A stretch of 64,000 nucleotides of DNA from Bradyrhizobium sp. Arg816 (GTDB lineage: Bacteria > Pseudomonadota > Alphaproteobacteria > Rhizobiales > Xanthobacteraceae). A program made the position numbers and the translations under genes. The notes beneath the pieces were generated by a model. The model did no database searches, had not been told where the DNA came from, and saw only the letters and a list, made by a program, of their open reading frames with translations. Within the stretch, counting starts at the first letter, position 1; every line of letters begins with the position of its first letter. The DNA lies in the NCBI RefSeq assembly GCF_029989365.1, contig NZ_JAPRAQ010000001.1, forward strand, positions 930,001 to 994,000, given 5' to 3'. Below are positions 37,030 through 45,763 of this stretch, in pieces.

Positions 37030-37809
37030 ATGTCGCCAGCGGAAGCGCGCCTGAAGGAAGTGCCGTCGAACATGACGGAGGCGGAGTGGCAGCAACGGGT
37101 CAATCTCGCCGCCTGCTACCGCCTCGTCTCGCTGTACGGTTGGGACGATCTGGTCGACACCCACATTTCAGCGCGCGTGCCCGGCCCCGACCATCACTTC
37201 CTCATCAACCCCTACGGACTGATGTTCGACGAGATCACGGCATCGAGCCTCGTCAAGGTCGACCTGCACGGCAACCAGCTCTCCGAGAGCGAGTACAGCA
37301 TCAACCCGGCCGGCTTCACCATCCATTCGGCGATCCACGAGGTGCGCGAGGACGCGATCTGCGTGCTGCATCTCCACACGCTCGACGGCACCGCGGTGTC
37401 GAGCAGCGCGGAAGGGCTGCTGCCGCTGAACCAGACCGCCCAGCTCGTCACCCACGACCTCGCTTATCACGACTATGAGGGCATCGCGCTCGACCACGAC
37501 GAGCGGCCGCGGCTGCAGAAGGACCTCGGCGACCATAACCACATGCTGCTGCGTAACCACGGCACGCTGACGGTCGGCCGCTCGGTCGCCTCCGCGTTCG
37601 AGCGCATGTACCACCTCGAGCGCGCCTGCTCGATGCAGGTGCGCACGCGCGCGCTGGGCACGCCGGTCTATCCGGTCGAGGAGATTGCGATCGAGAAGAA
37701 CACCGAGCTGCTCGCCAACCGCGACCGCGCCGAGCTGCGCGCCACCAACCTGGTCTGGCCGCCGCTGCTGCGCAAGCTCGACCGCAAGCTTCCGGGCTAC
37801 CGGTCTTGA
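37030..37809 (+). CDS. Class II aldolase/adducin family protein
   Basis: 259 residues. Zinc ligands of the fold are visible (VLHLHTLDGTAVSSS and, later, LLRNHGTLTVGRSVASAFER), with an N-terminal WDDLVDTHISARVPGPDHHF block. Relatives include fuculose-phosphate aldolases and many uncharacterised proteins, so substrate is open. It is followed by a strong terminator. Confidence 0.85.
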   Translation: MSPAEARLKEVPSNMTEAEWQQRVNLAACYRLVSLYGWDDLVDTHISARVPGPDHHFLINPYGLMFDEITASSLVKVDLHGNQLSESEYSINPAGFTIHSAIHEVREDAICVLHLHTLDGTAVSSSAEGLLPLNQTAQLVTHDLAYHDYEGIALDHDERPRLQKDLGDHNHMLLRNHGTLTVGRSVASAFERMYHLERACSMQVRTRALGTPVYPVEEIAIEKNTELLANRDRAELRATNLVWPPLLRKLDRKLPGYRS

Positions 37810-37867
37810 GATTCTGCGGATTTCGTGTAAGGTAGGTCTCAACACCCTCTACACGTTTCGGAATGAA

Positions 37868-37896
37868 ACGCCGCCCAATTCCGGGCGGCGTTTTTA
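37868..37896 (+). terminator. Rho-independent terminator
   Basis: Perfect stem ACGCCGCCC (37868-37876) with GGGCGGCGT (37883-37891), a 6-base loop, then a T-rich tail. It lies about 60 bases after the aldolase-family gene. Confidence 0.88.
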
Positions 37897-37903
37897 TTTG
37901 CGC

Positions 37904-38020
37904 CGTCATTGCGAGGAGCGAAGCGACGAAGCAATCCAGACTATGTCCGCGTGCCCACCTCTTCTATCGCAATCGCGAAGGGATGGTGGGCACGGCGCTT
38001 TGCGCCTTTGCCCGCCCTAC
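37904..38020. repeat. Two repeat pieces side by side
   Basis: First CGTCATTGCGAGGAGCGAAG (37904 on), a half-copy of a dispersed repeat. Then GTGCCCACC..GGTGGGCAC and a right end TGCCCGCCCTAC (37951-38020), a partial copy of the GTAGGGTGGGCA family. They fill the gap before the converging peptidase gene. Confidence 0.6.
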
Positions 38021-38030
38021 GGCACCGTGC

Positions 38031-39425
38031 CTATTTCACGTCCGCGAGCGCCGCGAGGATCCGCGCCCACGAGCGGATGCCCTTCTGGAAACTGCGGAGG
38101 TCGTATTTCTCGTTCGGCGAATGGATGTTGTCGTCGTCCAGGCCGAAGCCGACCAGCAGCGAGTCGAGCCCAAGCGTCCGCTTGAAATCGGCGACGATCG
38201 GGATCGAAGCGCCCGAACCCATCAGCACGGTCTCCTTGCCCCACTCCTCGGTCAGCGCCTTGCTGGCGGCGGCGAGCGGTTTCATGTTCCAGTCGAGCGC
38301 CACCGCGGGCGCGGCGGAATGATCGCCGAACTCGACCTTGCAGTCGCCGGGAATGCGCGCCGTCACGTAGTCGCGGAAGGCCTTGCGGATCTTCTGGGGA
38401 TCCTGCCCCTCGACCAGGCGGAACGAGACCTTGGCCGAGGCGTGCGACGGGATCACCGTCTTGGAGCCTTCGCCGATATAGCCGCCCCAGATGCCGTTGA
38501 CATCGCAGGTCGGACGCGACGAGGCCTGCTCGATCAGCAGCCGGCCCTTTTCGCCGGCGGGGATCGACAGACCGATCGGCTTGAGGAACATCTCCGGCGT
38601 GAGATTGAGCTTCTTCCACTGCTCCAGGATGTCAGGCGGCAGATCCTTCACGCCGTCATAGAAGCCGGGGATGGTGATGCGGTTGTCGTCGTCGAACAGG
38701 CCGCCCAGGATTTTCGTCAGCACCCGGATCGGGTTCATGGCGCTGCCGCCGAACACGCCGGAATGCAAATCGCGATTGGCGGCGGTGATCTTCAGCTCTT
38801 CATAGAGCAGACCGCGCAGCGACGTCGTGATCGCGGGCGTGTTGCGGTCCCACATGCCGGTGTCGCAGACCAGCACGTAGTCCGCCTTGAACTCGTCCTT
38901 GTTGGCTTCGATGAAGGGGACAAAGTTCTTCGAGCCAACCTCCTCCTCGCCTTCGATCAGGAAGGTGATGTCGATCGGCAGCGAGCCCGTCACTTTCTTC
39001 CAAGCGCGGCAGGCCTCGACGAAGGTCATCACCTGGCCCTTGTCGTCCTCGGCGCCGCGCGCGACGATGATCTTGCGGCCGTCGGCATGGTCGGTGACGA
39101 CAGGCTCGAACGGCGGACGGTGCCAGAGATCGAGCGGATCGACCGGCTGCACGTCGTAATGGCCGTAGAAAATCACATGCGGCCGTCCGCCCGCCCCGGT
39201 CTTGCCGACGATTGCGGGATGGCCGGCGGTCGGGCGCACTTCAGTGGCGACACCGAGGCTCGCGATGTCCTTGGCGAGATGCTCGGCCGCGGCCTTGCAG
39301 TCGGCGGCAAAAGCCGGATCCGCAGAGATCGACTTGATCCGCAATAGCGAGAACAGACGCTCCAGGCTGTTGTCGAAATCCTTGTCGATGTGATCGAGCA
39401 CCGATTGAAGCTGCGCATTGGCCAT
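38031..39425 (-). CDS. M20-family dipeptidase/metallopeptidase
   Basis: 464 residues. The zinc site blocks are intact: FYGHYDVQPVDP (first His and catalytic Asp), ARGAEDDKGQ (bridging Asp), FLIEGEEEVGS (general-base Glu) and VCDTGMW. A dimerisation lid domain occupies the middle. Such cytosolic enzymes cleave dipeptides or related amides. It is followed on the same strand by nothing obvious and preceded by the GT87 gene. Confidence 0.9.
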   Translation of the reverse strand: MANAQLQSVLDHIDKDFDNSLERLFSLLRIKSISADPAFAADCKAAAEHLAKDIASLGVATEVRPTAGHPAIVGKTGAGGRPHVIFYGHYDVQPVDPLDLWHRPPFEPVVTDHADGRKIIVARGAEDDKGQVMTFVEACRAWKKVTGSLPIDITFLIEGEEEVGSKNFVPFIEANKDEFKADYVLVCDTGMWDRNTPAITTSLRGLLYEELKITAANRDLHSGVFGGSAMNPIRVLTKILGGLFDDDNRITIPGFYDGVKDLPPDILEQWKKLNLTPEMFLKPIGLSIPAGEKGRLLIEQASSRPTCDVNGIWGGYIGEGSKTVIPSHASAKVSFRLVEGQDPQKIRKAFRDYVTARIPGDCKVEFGDHSAAPAVALDWNMKPLAAASKALTEEWGKETVLMGSGASIPIVADFKRTLGLDSLLVGFGLDDDNIHSPNEKYDLRSFQKGIRSWARILAALADVK

Positions 39426-39449
39426 GGTCGTATTCCTGACTTTTGAGTC

Positions 39450-40778
39450 TCAAGAGGTACCGGATTTTAGCGCTGCCGCCGCCTCGGAGCCAGTCGCAAC
39501 CGGCGGATGCCGGATGTGCCATGCGAGGCTACCTGCAAGAATGGCGGTCGCGACAAGGTTATTGCCCCAGGCCTGGATGACATTGGGAAACCACGGCACC
39601 GCCAGCAGCATGAGGATGCCGGCGGCACCCAGCGCGAGCCAGGTTCCCAGCCGCACGTTCGGTCGCGCGTCGAAGGCGGCGCGATGCATCAGCACCGTCA
39701 ACGGGAAGAACAGCCACATGAAGTAGTATTGCCGCGCCAGCGGCGATGCCACCGTCATCAGGCAGAACAGGATGCCGAGCTCCTCCGCATCCGAGCGCGC
39801 CGTTCGCCGCGCTTGCGGCGGCATCACCGCGAGGAAGCCGAGCCCGAGCAACGCCGACAACGCCAGCACGATCAAGTTCGCCGTCTTGTAGTCGACGTCG
39901 ATGACATTCATCGTGCGCGGCGGCTTGTTCGGATCTTCCTGATTGTAGTTGATCGGCCGGACCAAACGGTGCGTGACGGCAATGAGGGACTGGTTGACCC
40001 ACGACCAGTTCTGCTCGTCGCGCTGGCCAAAGCCTTTTTCCGAGCTCGTGCCGACCATGCCCTGGTACCAAGTCTTGAGCTCGGCCGCGTTGCGCTCGAA
40101 GCCGCGGATCGGTGCCGGCACGACATAGAGAAGGATGCCGGTGAAGGCGACCGTCGCGACGACGGCCGCCCACTTCCTGCGCCAGATCAGATAGGGCAGC
40201 ACCGCAATCGGAAACACCTTGATGGCGGTGGCGAGCGCGAACATGAAGCCTGCGAGCCAGGCGCGCTGATGCTGCAACAACCAGAAGCCCCAGAGCATCA
40301 TCGCCAGCAGCACGAGGTTCGGCTGGCCGAGGTCGAACTGATCGAACACGAAGGTCACGGTGACGATGGCCGGCAGCGCTTCGAGCCACGGGCCGGGCCT
40401 GCGGCCCGATCCCGTCATGGCATTGGAGAATATGCCCGTGTACCACCATGCCGCCACGTTCAGGATCGACAGCACGACATAGAGCGGGATCTTGCCGAAC
40501 CAGCTCGGGATCGCCAGCAGGATCGCCGGCAGCGGTGGATAGATGAATTCGAAATACTCGCCGATCTTGTCGGGATAGAGCGATCCACCGTGCAGCACCT
40601 GCTGCCCGGCCCAGTACCACAGCCCATAATCCTTGGTCTTGCCGTGGCCGAAGATCTCGGGAACGAGCACGTCGGCGGTCAGGAGGACGCAGCAGAGCAG
40701 GAAGAGCAGATCAAGCGGCGCACGTAGCGACAAGGCTCTGTGCGGGCCGAGTTTGTCTGATAGATTCGGTGATGTCAC
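39450..40778 (-). CDS. Glycosyltransferase family 87 (DUF2029) membrane protein
   Basis: 442 residues from GTG 40778; a TTG seven codons upstream is an alternative. About 10-11 TM helices, with the first loop GKTKDYGLWYWAGQQVLHGG and FEFIYPPLPAILLA, characteristic of the GT87 mannosyltransferase-like family. It probably uses a polyprenyl-phosphate sugar. It precedes the peptidase gene by 25 bases. Confidence 0.82.
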   Translation of the reverse strand: MTSPNLSDKLGPHRALSLRAPLDLLFLLCCVLLTADVLVPEIFGHGKTKDYGLWYWAGQQVLHGGSLYPDKIGEYFEFIYPPLPAILLAIPSWFGKIPLYVVLSILNVAAWWYTGIFSNAMTGSGRRPGPWLEALPAIVTVTFVFDQFDLGQPNLVLLAMMLWGFWLLQHQRAWLAGFMFALATAIKVFPIAVLPYLIWRRKWAAVVATVAFTGILLYVVPAPIRGFERNAAELKTWYQGMVGTSSEKGFGQRDEQNWSWVNQSLIAVTHRLVRPINYNQEDPNKPPRTMNVIDVDYKTANLIVLALSALLGLGFLAVMPPQARRTARSDAEELGILFCLMTVASPLARQYYFMWLFFPLTVLMHRAAFDARPNVRLGTWLALGAAGILMLLAVPWFPNVIQAWGNNLVATAILAGSLAWHIRHPPVATGSEAAAALKSGTS

Positions 40779-40918
40779 ATTATGTCCCGTTGGAAACAAA
40801 TAGCACGTAGCAGACCGACGGACGCTTGGAGAGCCCCCTTCACCTGAATTTGTGGTGGTGGTGATGACCTAGGGCGACCGGATACCAGGTGACTATTTGA
40901 GCGCTAAAGCTTCCGCAG

Positions 40919-41005
40919 CGTCATGGCTGGGCCTGTCCCGGCCATCCACGGTCTTGCCGCGACAACAAAGAACGTGGATGCCCGGGACAAGCCCGGGCAT
41001 GACGG
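40919..41005. repeat. Palindromic intergenic repeat (TGTCCCGGCCATCCACG family)
   Basis: Left arm CGTCATGGCTGGGCCTGTCC..ATCCACG (40919-40950) and right arm CGTGGATGCCCGGGACAAGC..ATGACGG (40973-41005) are near-complements. A dispersed repeat just downstream of the HerA-like gene. Confidence 0.7.
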
Positions 41006-41049
41006 CCTTTTGTGGTCGAGCGAGGCTGCCTCAAATCCGGCTTCTCTGC

Positions 41050-42672
41050 CTAACGACGCAGCAGCCCGCCGAGCGCGCCGCGCACCAGGGTGCGGCCGAT
41101 CGAGCCACCGAGTTGGCCGGCGACCGACTTGCCGAGATTGGCCGCCATCCCCCCGATCACCTGGTTGGTGACCGATCGCGTCACGTCGCGCGCAATGACC
41201 TGGCCCGTCGACAGGCGGCCGCGCTTGACGTTGGTGCCGAAGATGGTGCCAACCATCGAGCCGATCTGGCCGAGGATGCCGCCGCCTTCGCCGCCCGCCG
41301 GAGCATCCGCAGTCGCGGCGGTGCCGGCAATGCGCTTCTGGATCATCTCGTAGGCGGATTCGGCATCGACGGCGGTGTCGTATTTGCCCTTCACCGGGCT
41401 CGCATCCATGATCGCCTTGCGCTCTTCGGGCGTGATCGATCCGATGCGGGCTGATGGCGGCCGGATCATGACACGCTCCACCATCGTCGGCGTGCCGTTG
41501 CCTTCGAGGAAGGACACCAGCGCCTCGCCCTTGCCGAGCTCCATGATCACCTTGGCGGTGTCGAGCTTCGGGTTGGGCCGGAAGGTCTGGGCTGCGGCGG
41601 CGACCGCTTTCTGGTCGCGCGGGGTGAACGCACGCAGCGCATGCTGGACACGGTTGCCCAATTGCCCGAGCACGCGGTCGGGCACGTCGATGGGGTTTTG
41701 CGTCACGAAATAGACGCCGACGCCCTTGGATCGGATCAAACGCACCACCTGCTCGATCTTGTCCATCAACGCCTTCGGCGCGTCGTTGAACAACAGATGC
41801 GCCTCGTCGAAGAAGAACACCAGCTTCGGCTTCGGCAGGTCGCCGGCCTCGGGCAGCTCCTCGAACAGTTCTGACAGCATCCACAGCAGGAACGTCGCGT
41901 AAAGCCGTGGACTCTGCAGCAGCTTGTCGGCAACAAGGATGTTGACCATGCCGCGGCCGTCGCGGTCGGTCTTCATGAAGTCCTTCAGCGTCAGCGCCGG
42001 CTCGCCGAAGAATTTGGTGCCGCCCTGGTTCTCCAGCACCAGAAGCTGGCGCTGGATGGTGCCGACGGTGGCCTTGGTGACGTTGCCAAAACCCTGGGCC
42101 TCCTTCTTGATGTCGGCAAGCGGGCTTTCCTCGGCGTCCGCCCCCTTCTTGCCGGCATCCGGCACGATGGCATCGAGCAGCGCGCGCAGATCCTTCATGT
42201 CGATGAGGGTCAGCCCATTGTCGTCGGCGACGCGGAAGGCGACGTTGAGCACGCCTTCCTGCACGTCGTTCAGGTCGAGCATGCGCGCGAGCAGCAGCGG
42301 CCCCATCTCCGTGACGGTTGCCCGCACCGGATGACCCTGTTCGCCGAACACGTCCCAGAACACCGTCGAGAACTGATCGGGTTGAAACGTCAGGCCCATC
42401 CCGGTGGCACGCTTGACGATGAAATCCTTGGCCTCGCCGACCTCGGAGATGCCGGAGAGATCACCCTTGATGTCGGACGCGAAGACCGGAACGCCGGCGC
42501 GCGCAAATCCTTCCGCCATCACCTGCAGTGTCACCGTTTTACCGGTTCCGGTTGCACCCGTGACGAGGCCGTGGCGATTGGCGAGCGCGAGCGTCAGCCA
42601 TGCCTGCTCGTCTCCCTTGCCGACGAAGATCTTGTCGTCGGTGTCGCCGAGCTTGCTGTCCTGTGCGGTCAT
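41050..42672 (-). CDS. HerA-like ATPase (DUF853 family)
   Basis: 540 residues. Walker A is G39-ATGTGKT46, Walker B is [13 protein letters not shown], and the sensor region is [20 protein letters not shown]. The C-terminal 100 residues are Gly/Ala-rich ([20 protein letters not shown]). HerA/FtsK-type motor ATPases move DNA or protein; the role of this widespread family is unknown. There is no NurA nuclease gene nearby. Confidence 0.88.
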   Translation of the reverse strand: MTAQDSKLGDTDDKIFVGKGDEQAWLTLALANRHGLVTGATGTGKTVTLQVMAEGFARAGVPVFASDIKGDLSGISEVGEAKDFIVKRATGMGLTFQPDQFSTVFWDVFGEQGHPVRATVTEMGPLLLARMLDLNDVQEGVLNVAFRVADDNGLTLIDMKDLRALLDAIVPDAGKKGADAEESPLADIKKEAQGFGNVTKATVGTIQRQLLVLENQGGTKFFGEPALTLKDFMKTDRDGRGMVNILVADKLLQSPRLYATFLLWMLSELFEELPEAGDLPKPKLVFFFDEAHLLFNDAPKALMDKIEQVVRLIRSKGVGVYFVTQNPIDVPDRVLGQLGNRVQHALRAFTPRDQKAVAAAAQTFRPNPKLDTAKVIMELGKGEALVSFLEGNGTPTMVERVMIRPPSARIGSITPEERKAIMDASPVKGKYDTAVDAESAYEMIQKRIAGTAATADAPAGGEGGGILGQIGSMVGTIFGTNVKRGRLSTGQVIARDVTRSVTNQVIGGMAANLGKSVAGQLGGSIGRTLVRGALGGLLRR

Positions 42673-43021
42673 GCTTCTCTCTGATCTCTCTGCCGTGTTT
42701 CGCGTATTGAAACTCGAATGCGCCTGTTCCGTAGTTTAACGCATGTCGCGTGCGGATTAAAACCGTTCAACGCGCCCTGAGCATGCGACATTGTCGGAAA
42801 CTTACCGGCGACATCAGCCGAAAGTAGGGATGACGCGTTCGCACCGCGGCAATTTCTTGCAGAAATCCATCTCCGCTCTTGCATCGCTGCAACACTTTTC
42901 GCGCCTTCGGGAGTGAATCGGGACGTTGCGTGCGTTCATCGCTTGTATTTCACATCGCTCCGGATCAAGATCATTTCGGAAGCAATACTCCGGCATGCAA
43001 ACCGGCTGAGGGGCGGGCCTT
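42673..43021. other. Divergent intergenic region
   Basis: 349 bases between the HerA-like gene and the DUF2267 gene. Probably carries both promoters. No RNA or repeat recognised. Confidence 0.4.
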
Positions 43022-43387
43022 ATGGACGAGCTGATCGGGCAGCTGGCGTCGAACGCCAGCATAGACAGTGCTGTGGCTGAAAAGACCGTCGGCATTATCC
43101 TGGGCTTCCTCCGCAGCGAAGGTCCTTCCGAGAACGTCGAAGCGTTGATCGATCGGATTCCCGGTGCGGAAGCGGCGATCGAGGCGTCCAGGAGCGGCGG
43201 CGGACTGTCGCGGCTGATGGGCGGCGGCCTGATGGCCGTCGGCACGCGCCTGATGGGCCTGGGACTTGGCATGTCCGAGATTCAAAGCATTGCCCGTGAA
43301 CTTTTCCGCTACGGCCGAGACAAAATCGGAGCGGATCAGATGGGCAAGATCATCGCGGGGACGCCGGGCCTCAGCCAGTTCGCCTGA
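43022..43387 (+). CDS. DUF2267/DUF2780-like small protein
   Basis: 121 residues: MDELIGQLASNASIDSAVAE, KTVGIILGFLRSEGPSENVE, then a Gly-rich middle (SGGGLSRLMGGGLMAVGTRL) and a C-terminal helix pair. No signal or catalytic site. It is followed 24 bases later by the DUF4332 gene and probably shares its transcript. Confidence 0.72.
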   Translation: MDELIGQLASNASIDSAVAEKTVGIILGFLRSEGPSENVEALIDRIPGAEAAIEASRSGGGLSRLMGGGLMAVGTRLMGLGLGMSEIQSIARELFRYGRDKIGADQMGKIIAGTPGLSQFA

Positions 43388-43411
43388 GCGACGCTTTTCA
43401 TATCGAGCATC

Positions 43412-43819
43412 ATGACATATCCGATCACCGAGATTGAGGGCCTGCCGGCCTTTGCCGCCAACAAGTTGAAGGCGCATGGAATCCGCACGACCGACGCGCT
43501 GCTCGAGGCGGCCTCGACCGTGAAGGGCCGCAAGGCGCTCGCCGCCAAGACCGGCATCAGCGAGCAGCAGCTGCTGGAATGGGCCAACGTCTCCGACTAC
43601 ATGCGCATTCCCGGGATGGGCCGGGCCAAGGTCGGCCTCGTCCGCGCCGCCGGCGTCACGACCGTGCGCGAGCTCGCCTATCGGAATCCGGCACGGCTCG
43701 CCCAGAGCATGCGGGAAGCCAACGAGAAGAAGAAGCTCGTCCGCATCCTGCCCTCGGAAAAATCGGTCGGCGACATCATCGCCAAGGCGAAGAAGCTGCC
43801 GCCGAAGATTACGTATTAG
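43412..43819 (+). CDS. DUF4332 helix-hairpin-helix protein
   Basis: 135 residues with tandem HhH-like units (TEIEGLPAFAANKLKAHGIR and MRIPGMGRAKVGLVRAAGVT). Such units can bind DNA or act as protein interfaces. The C-terminus is Lys-rich. Function unknown. Confidence 0.8.
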   Translation: MTYPITEIEGLPAFAANKLKAHGIRTTDALLEAASTVKGRKALAAKTGISEQQLLEWANVSDYMRIPGMGRAKVGLVRAAGVTTVRELAYRNPARLAQSMREANEKKKLVRILPSEKSVGDIIAKAKKLPPKITY

Positions 43820-43830
43820 TCGCGCTGCTC

Positions 43831-43858
43831 CATCACCGTCATCCTGAGGTGCGAAGCG
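43831..43858. repeat. Partial copy of the ATCCTGAGGTGCGA repeat
   Basis: CATCACCGTCATCCTGAGGT then GCGAAGCG. It shares CATCCTGAGGTGCGA with the right arm (complement) of the element at 58847-58903. Confidence 0.5.
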
Positions 43859-43963
43859 CGACACCTGCAGCTCTCAATTTCAGTGCGTAGATGGGGTAAC
43901 GGGCCGACATTCGCCTCCAATCCCACCTTGAATCCCCCCTCCCCGACCGCTAAAGCGAGCCGC

Positions 43964-44824
43964 ATGAATGCCTCGCCCTCCCCATCCGTCCCGCCGGCCG
44001 GCTCGGCCGGGCCCGACGTGCTGCGGACGCTGCTGGAGCGGCCTCTTCCGGCAGTGATGGGCGTGCTCAACGTCACCCCGGATTCCTTCTCCGACGGCGG
44101 CGAGTTCATCGCGCCCGAGCTGGCGCTTGCGCGGGCGCGGGCGATGATCGAGGCCGGCGTCGACATCATCGACATCGGCGCCGAGTCCACCCGGCCCTAC
44201 ACGGGCGCCCGGCCGGTGACGGCGGCGGACGAGCTGGCCCGGCTGAAGCCGGTGCTGTCAGGCGTGGTGGCGCTGGGCGTCCCCGTATCGATCGACAGCA
44301 TGAAGGCGGAGGTGGTGGCCTTTGCGCTCGACCAGGGCGCTGCGATCGCCAACGACGTCTGGGGCCTGCAGCGCGACACCGGCATGGCGCAGCTCATCGC
44401 CGCACGCGGCGTCCCCGTCATCGTCATGCACAACCGCGACAGCGTCGATCCCGCCATCGACATTATCGCGGACATGAAGGCGTTCTTCCTGCGCTCGCTG
44501 GATATCGCTGCAAAAGCCGGCATCGCGCGCGACAAAATCGTGCTCGATCCCGGCATCGGCTTCGGCAAGACGGCCGAGCAGAGCATGACTGCGCTGGCGC
44601 ACTTACGCGAATTCGACATGTTCGGCCTGCCGATCCTCGTTGGTGCCTCGCGAAAACGCTTCATCGCCTCGGTGTCGCCCTCGGAGCCGAAAGAACGGCT
44701 CGCCGGCTCGATCGCCGCGCATCTGATCGCCGCACAGCGCGGCGCCAAGATCATCCGCACCCATGACGTCGCCGAGACCTTGCAGGCCCTGCGGGTCGCG
44801 AACGCAATCGAGAGCAAGCAATGA
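43964..44824 (+). CDS. folP: Dihydropteroate synthase
   Basis: 286 residues from ATG 43964; an earlier in-frame ATG lies at 43883. It joins p-aminobenzoate to dihydropterin pyrophosphate in folate synthesis. Motifs: MGVLNVTPDSFSDGGEF, DIIDIGAESTRPY, SIDSMKAEV, IANDVWG, KIVLDPGIGFGKT, LVGASRKRFI and the C-terminal IIRTHDVAET. Coupled to folB by ATGA. Confidence 0.96.
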   Translation: MNASPSPSVPPAGSAGPDVLRTLLERPLPAVMGVLNVTPDSFSDGGEFIAPELALARARAMIEAGVDIIDIGAESTRPYTGARPVTAADELARLKPVLSGVVALGVPVSIDSMKAEVVAFALDQGAAIANDVWGLQRDTGMAQLIAARGVPVIVMHNRDSVDPAIDIIADMKAFFLRSLDIAAKAGIARDKIVLDPGIGFGKTAEQSMTALAHLREFDMFGLPILVGASRKRFIASVSPSEPKERLAGSIAAHLIAAQRGAKIIRTHDVAETLQALRVANAIESKQ

Positions 44825-45189
44825 CCGATACGATCTTCGTCACCGGCCTGTCGATCCACGCCCGCCACGGCGTGATGGATCACGAGACCGAAGTCGGCCA
44901 GCGCTTCGTCATCGATCTCGAGCTCTATACCGATTTGTCGGAGCCGTCGCGCAGCGACCGGCTCGCCGATACTGTGTCCTACGCCGAAGTCGTGGCGACC
45001 ACGACGGCGGCGTTCAAGAACACCAACTACAAGCTGCTGGAGCGGGCGGCCGGTGCGGTCGCCGATGCCATCCTGTCGCACTTTCCGCGCATCCGCGCCG
45101 TGAAGATCACCGTGCACAAGCCGCATGCGCCGATCGCCGCGATCTTCGACGACGTCGGCATCATGCTGACGCGCTCGCGGCATCCCTGA
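44821..45189 (+). CDS. folB: Dihydroneopterin aldolase
   Basis: 122 residues, MTDTIFVTGLSIHARHGVMD then HETEVGQRFVIDLEL, with the conserved Glu and Tyr of the active site (VSYAEVV) and KITVHKPHAPI near the end. It makes 6-hydroxymethyldihydropterin. Start overlaps folP; folK starts one base after its stop. Confidence 0.95.
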   Translation: MTDTIFVTGLSIHARHGVMDHETEVGQRFVIDLELYTDLSEPSRSDRLADTVSYAEVVATTTAAFKNTNYKLLERAAGAVADAILSHFPRIRAVKITVHKPHAPIAAIFDDVGIMLTRSRHP

Positions 45190-45190
45190 T

Positions 45191-45682
45191 ATGGCAAGCG
45201 TGCTGATCGCACTCGGCGGCAATGTCGGCGATGTCCGCGCGACGTTCCGGAAGGCGATCGCGCACATCTCAGGCATGGCGCAAGCCGCGCTGATCGCGCG
45301 CTCCTCGGACTATGCGACGCCGCCCTGGGGCGATGAGGACCAGGATCCCTTCATCAATGCCTGCGTCGAGATCGAGACCAGCCTCGATCCGCATGCGCTC
45401 TTGTTCGTGATGCAGAAGGTCGAGCAGAAATTCGGCCGCACGCGGGACAAGGAGCGGCAATGGGGCCCGCGCACGCTCGATCTCGACATGATCGCCTATG
45501 ACGATGTGTCGCTCCAGAAGCCCGACCTGACCTTGCCGCATCCGCGCCTGTTCGAGCGCGCCTTCGTGCTGGTGCCGCTGGCTGAAATCGCGCCCGACCG
45601 CGTGATCTCGGGCATTCGTGTGCGTGACGGGCTTGCCAGCGTCTCGACGCAAGGCATTGAGCGGCTTCCGGATACCGGTTAA
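45191..45682 (+). CDS. folK: 6-hydroxymethyl-7,8-dihydropterin pyrophosphokinase
   Basis: 163 residues. Opens ASVLIALGGNVGDVRATF; contains FINACVEIETSLDPHALL and the family signature RQWGPRTLDLDMIAYDD, then LPHPRLFERAFVLVPLAEIA. It phosphorylates the FolB product for FolP. Last gene of folP-folB-folK. Confidence 0.95.
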   Translation: MASVLIALGGNVGDVRATFRKAIAHISGMAQAALIARSSDYATPPWGDEDQDPFINACVEIETSLDPHALLFVMQKVEQKFGRTRDKERQWGPRTLDLDMIAYDDVSLQKPDLTLPHPRLFERAFVLVPLAEIAPDRVISGIRVRDGLASVSTQGIERLPDTG

Positions 45683-45763
45683 CCAAAAACAACCGTTTGC
45701 AGCGACGGCCGGTCGTGGCAATTTCGCCTGCGAACAACAAGATTTTTGGGAGCCCTTGGCCGT

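Noticed and set aside
37810..37900. Possible tRNA or small RNA before the terminator
   Set aside because: No cloverleaf or T-loop sequence; the hairpin with T run is explained as the terminator of the aldolase-family gene.
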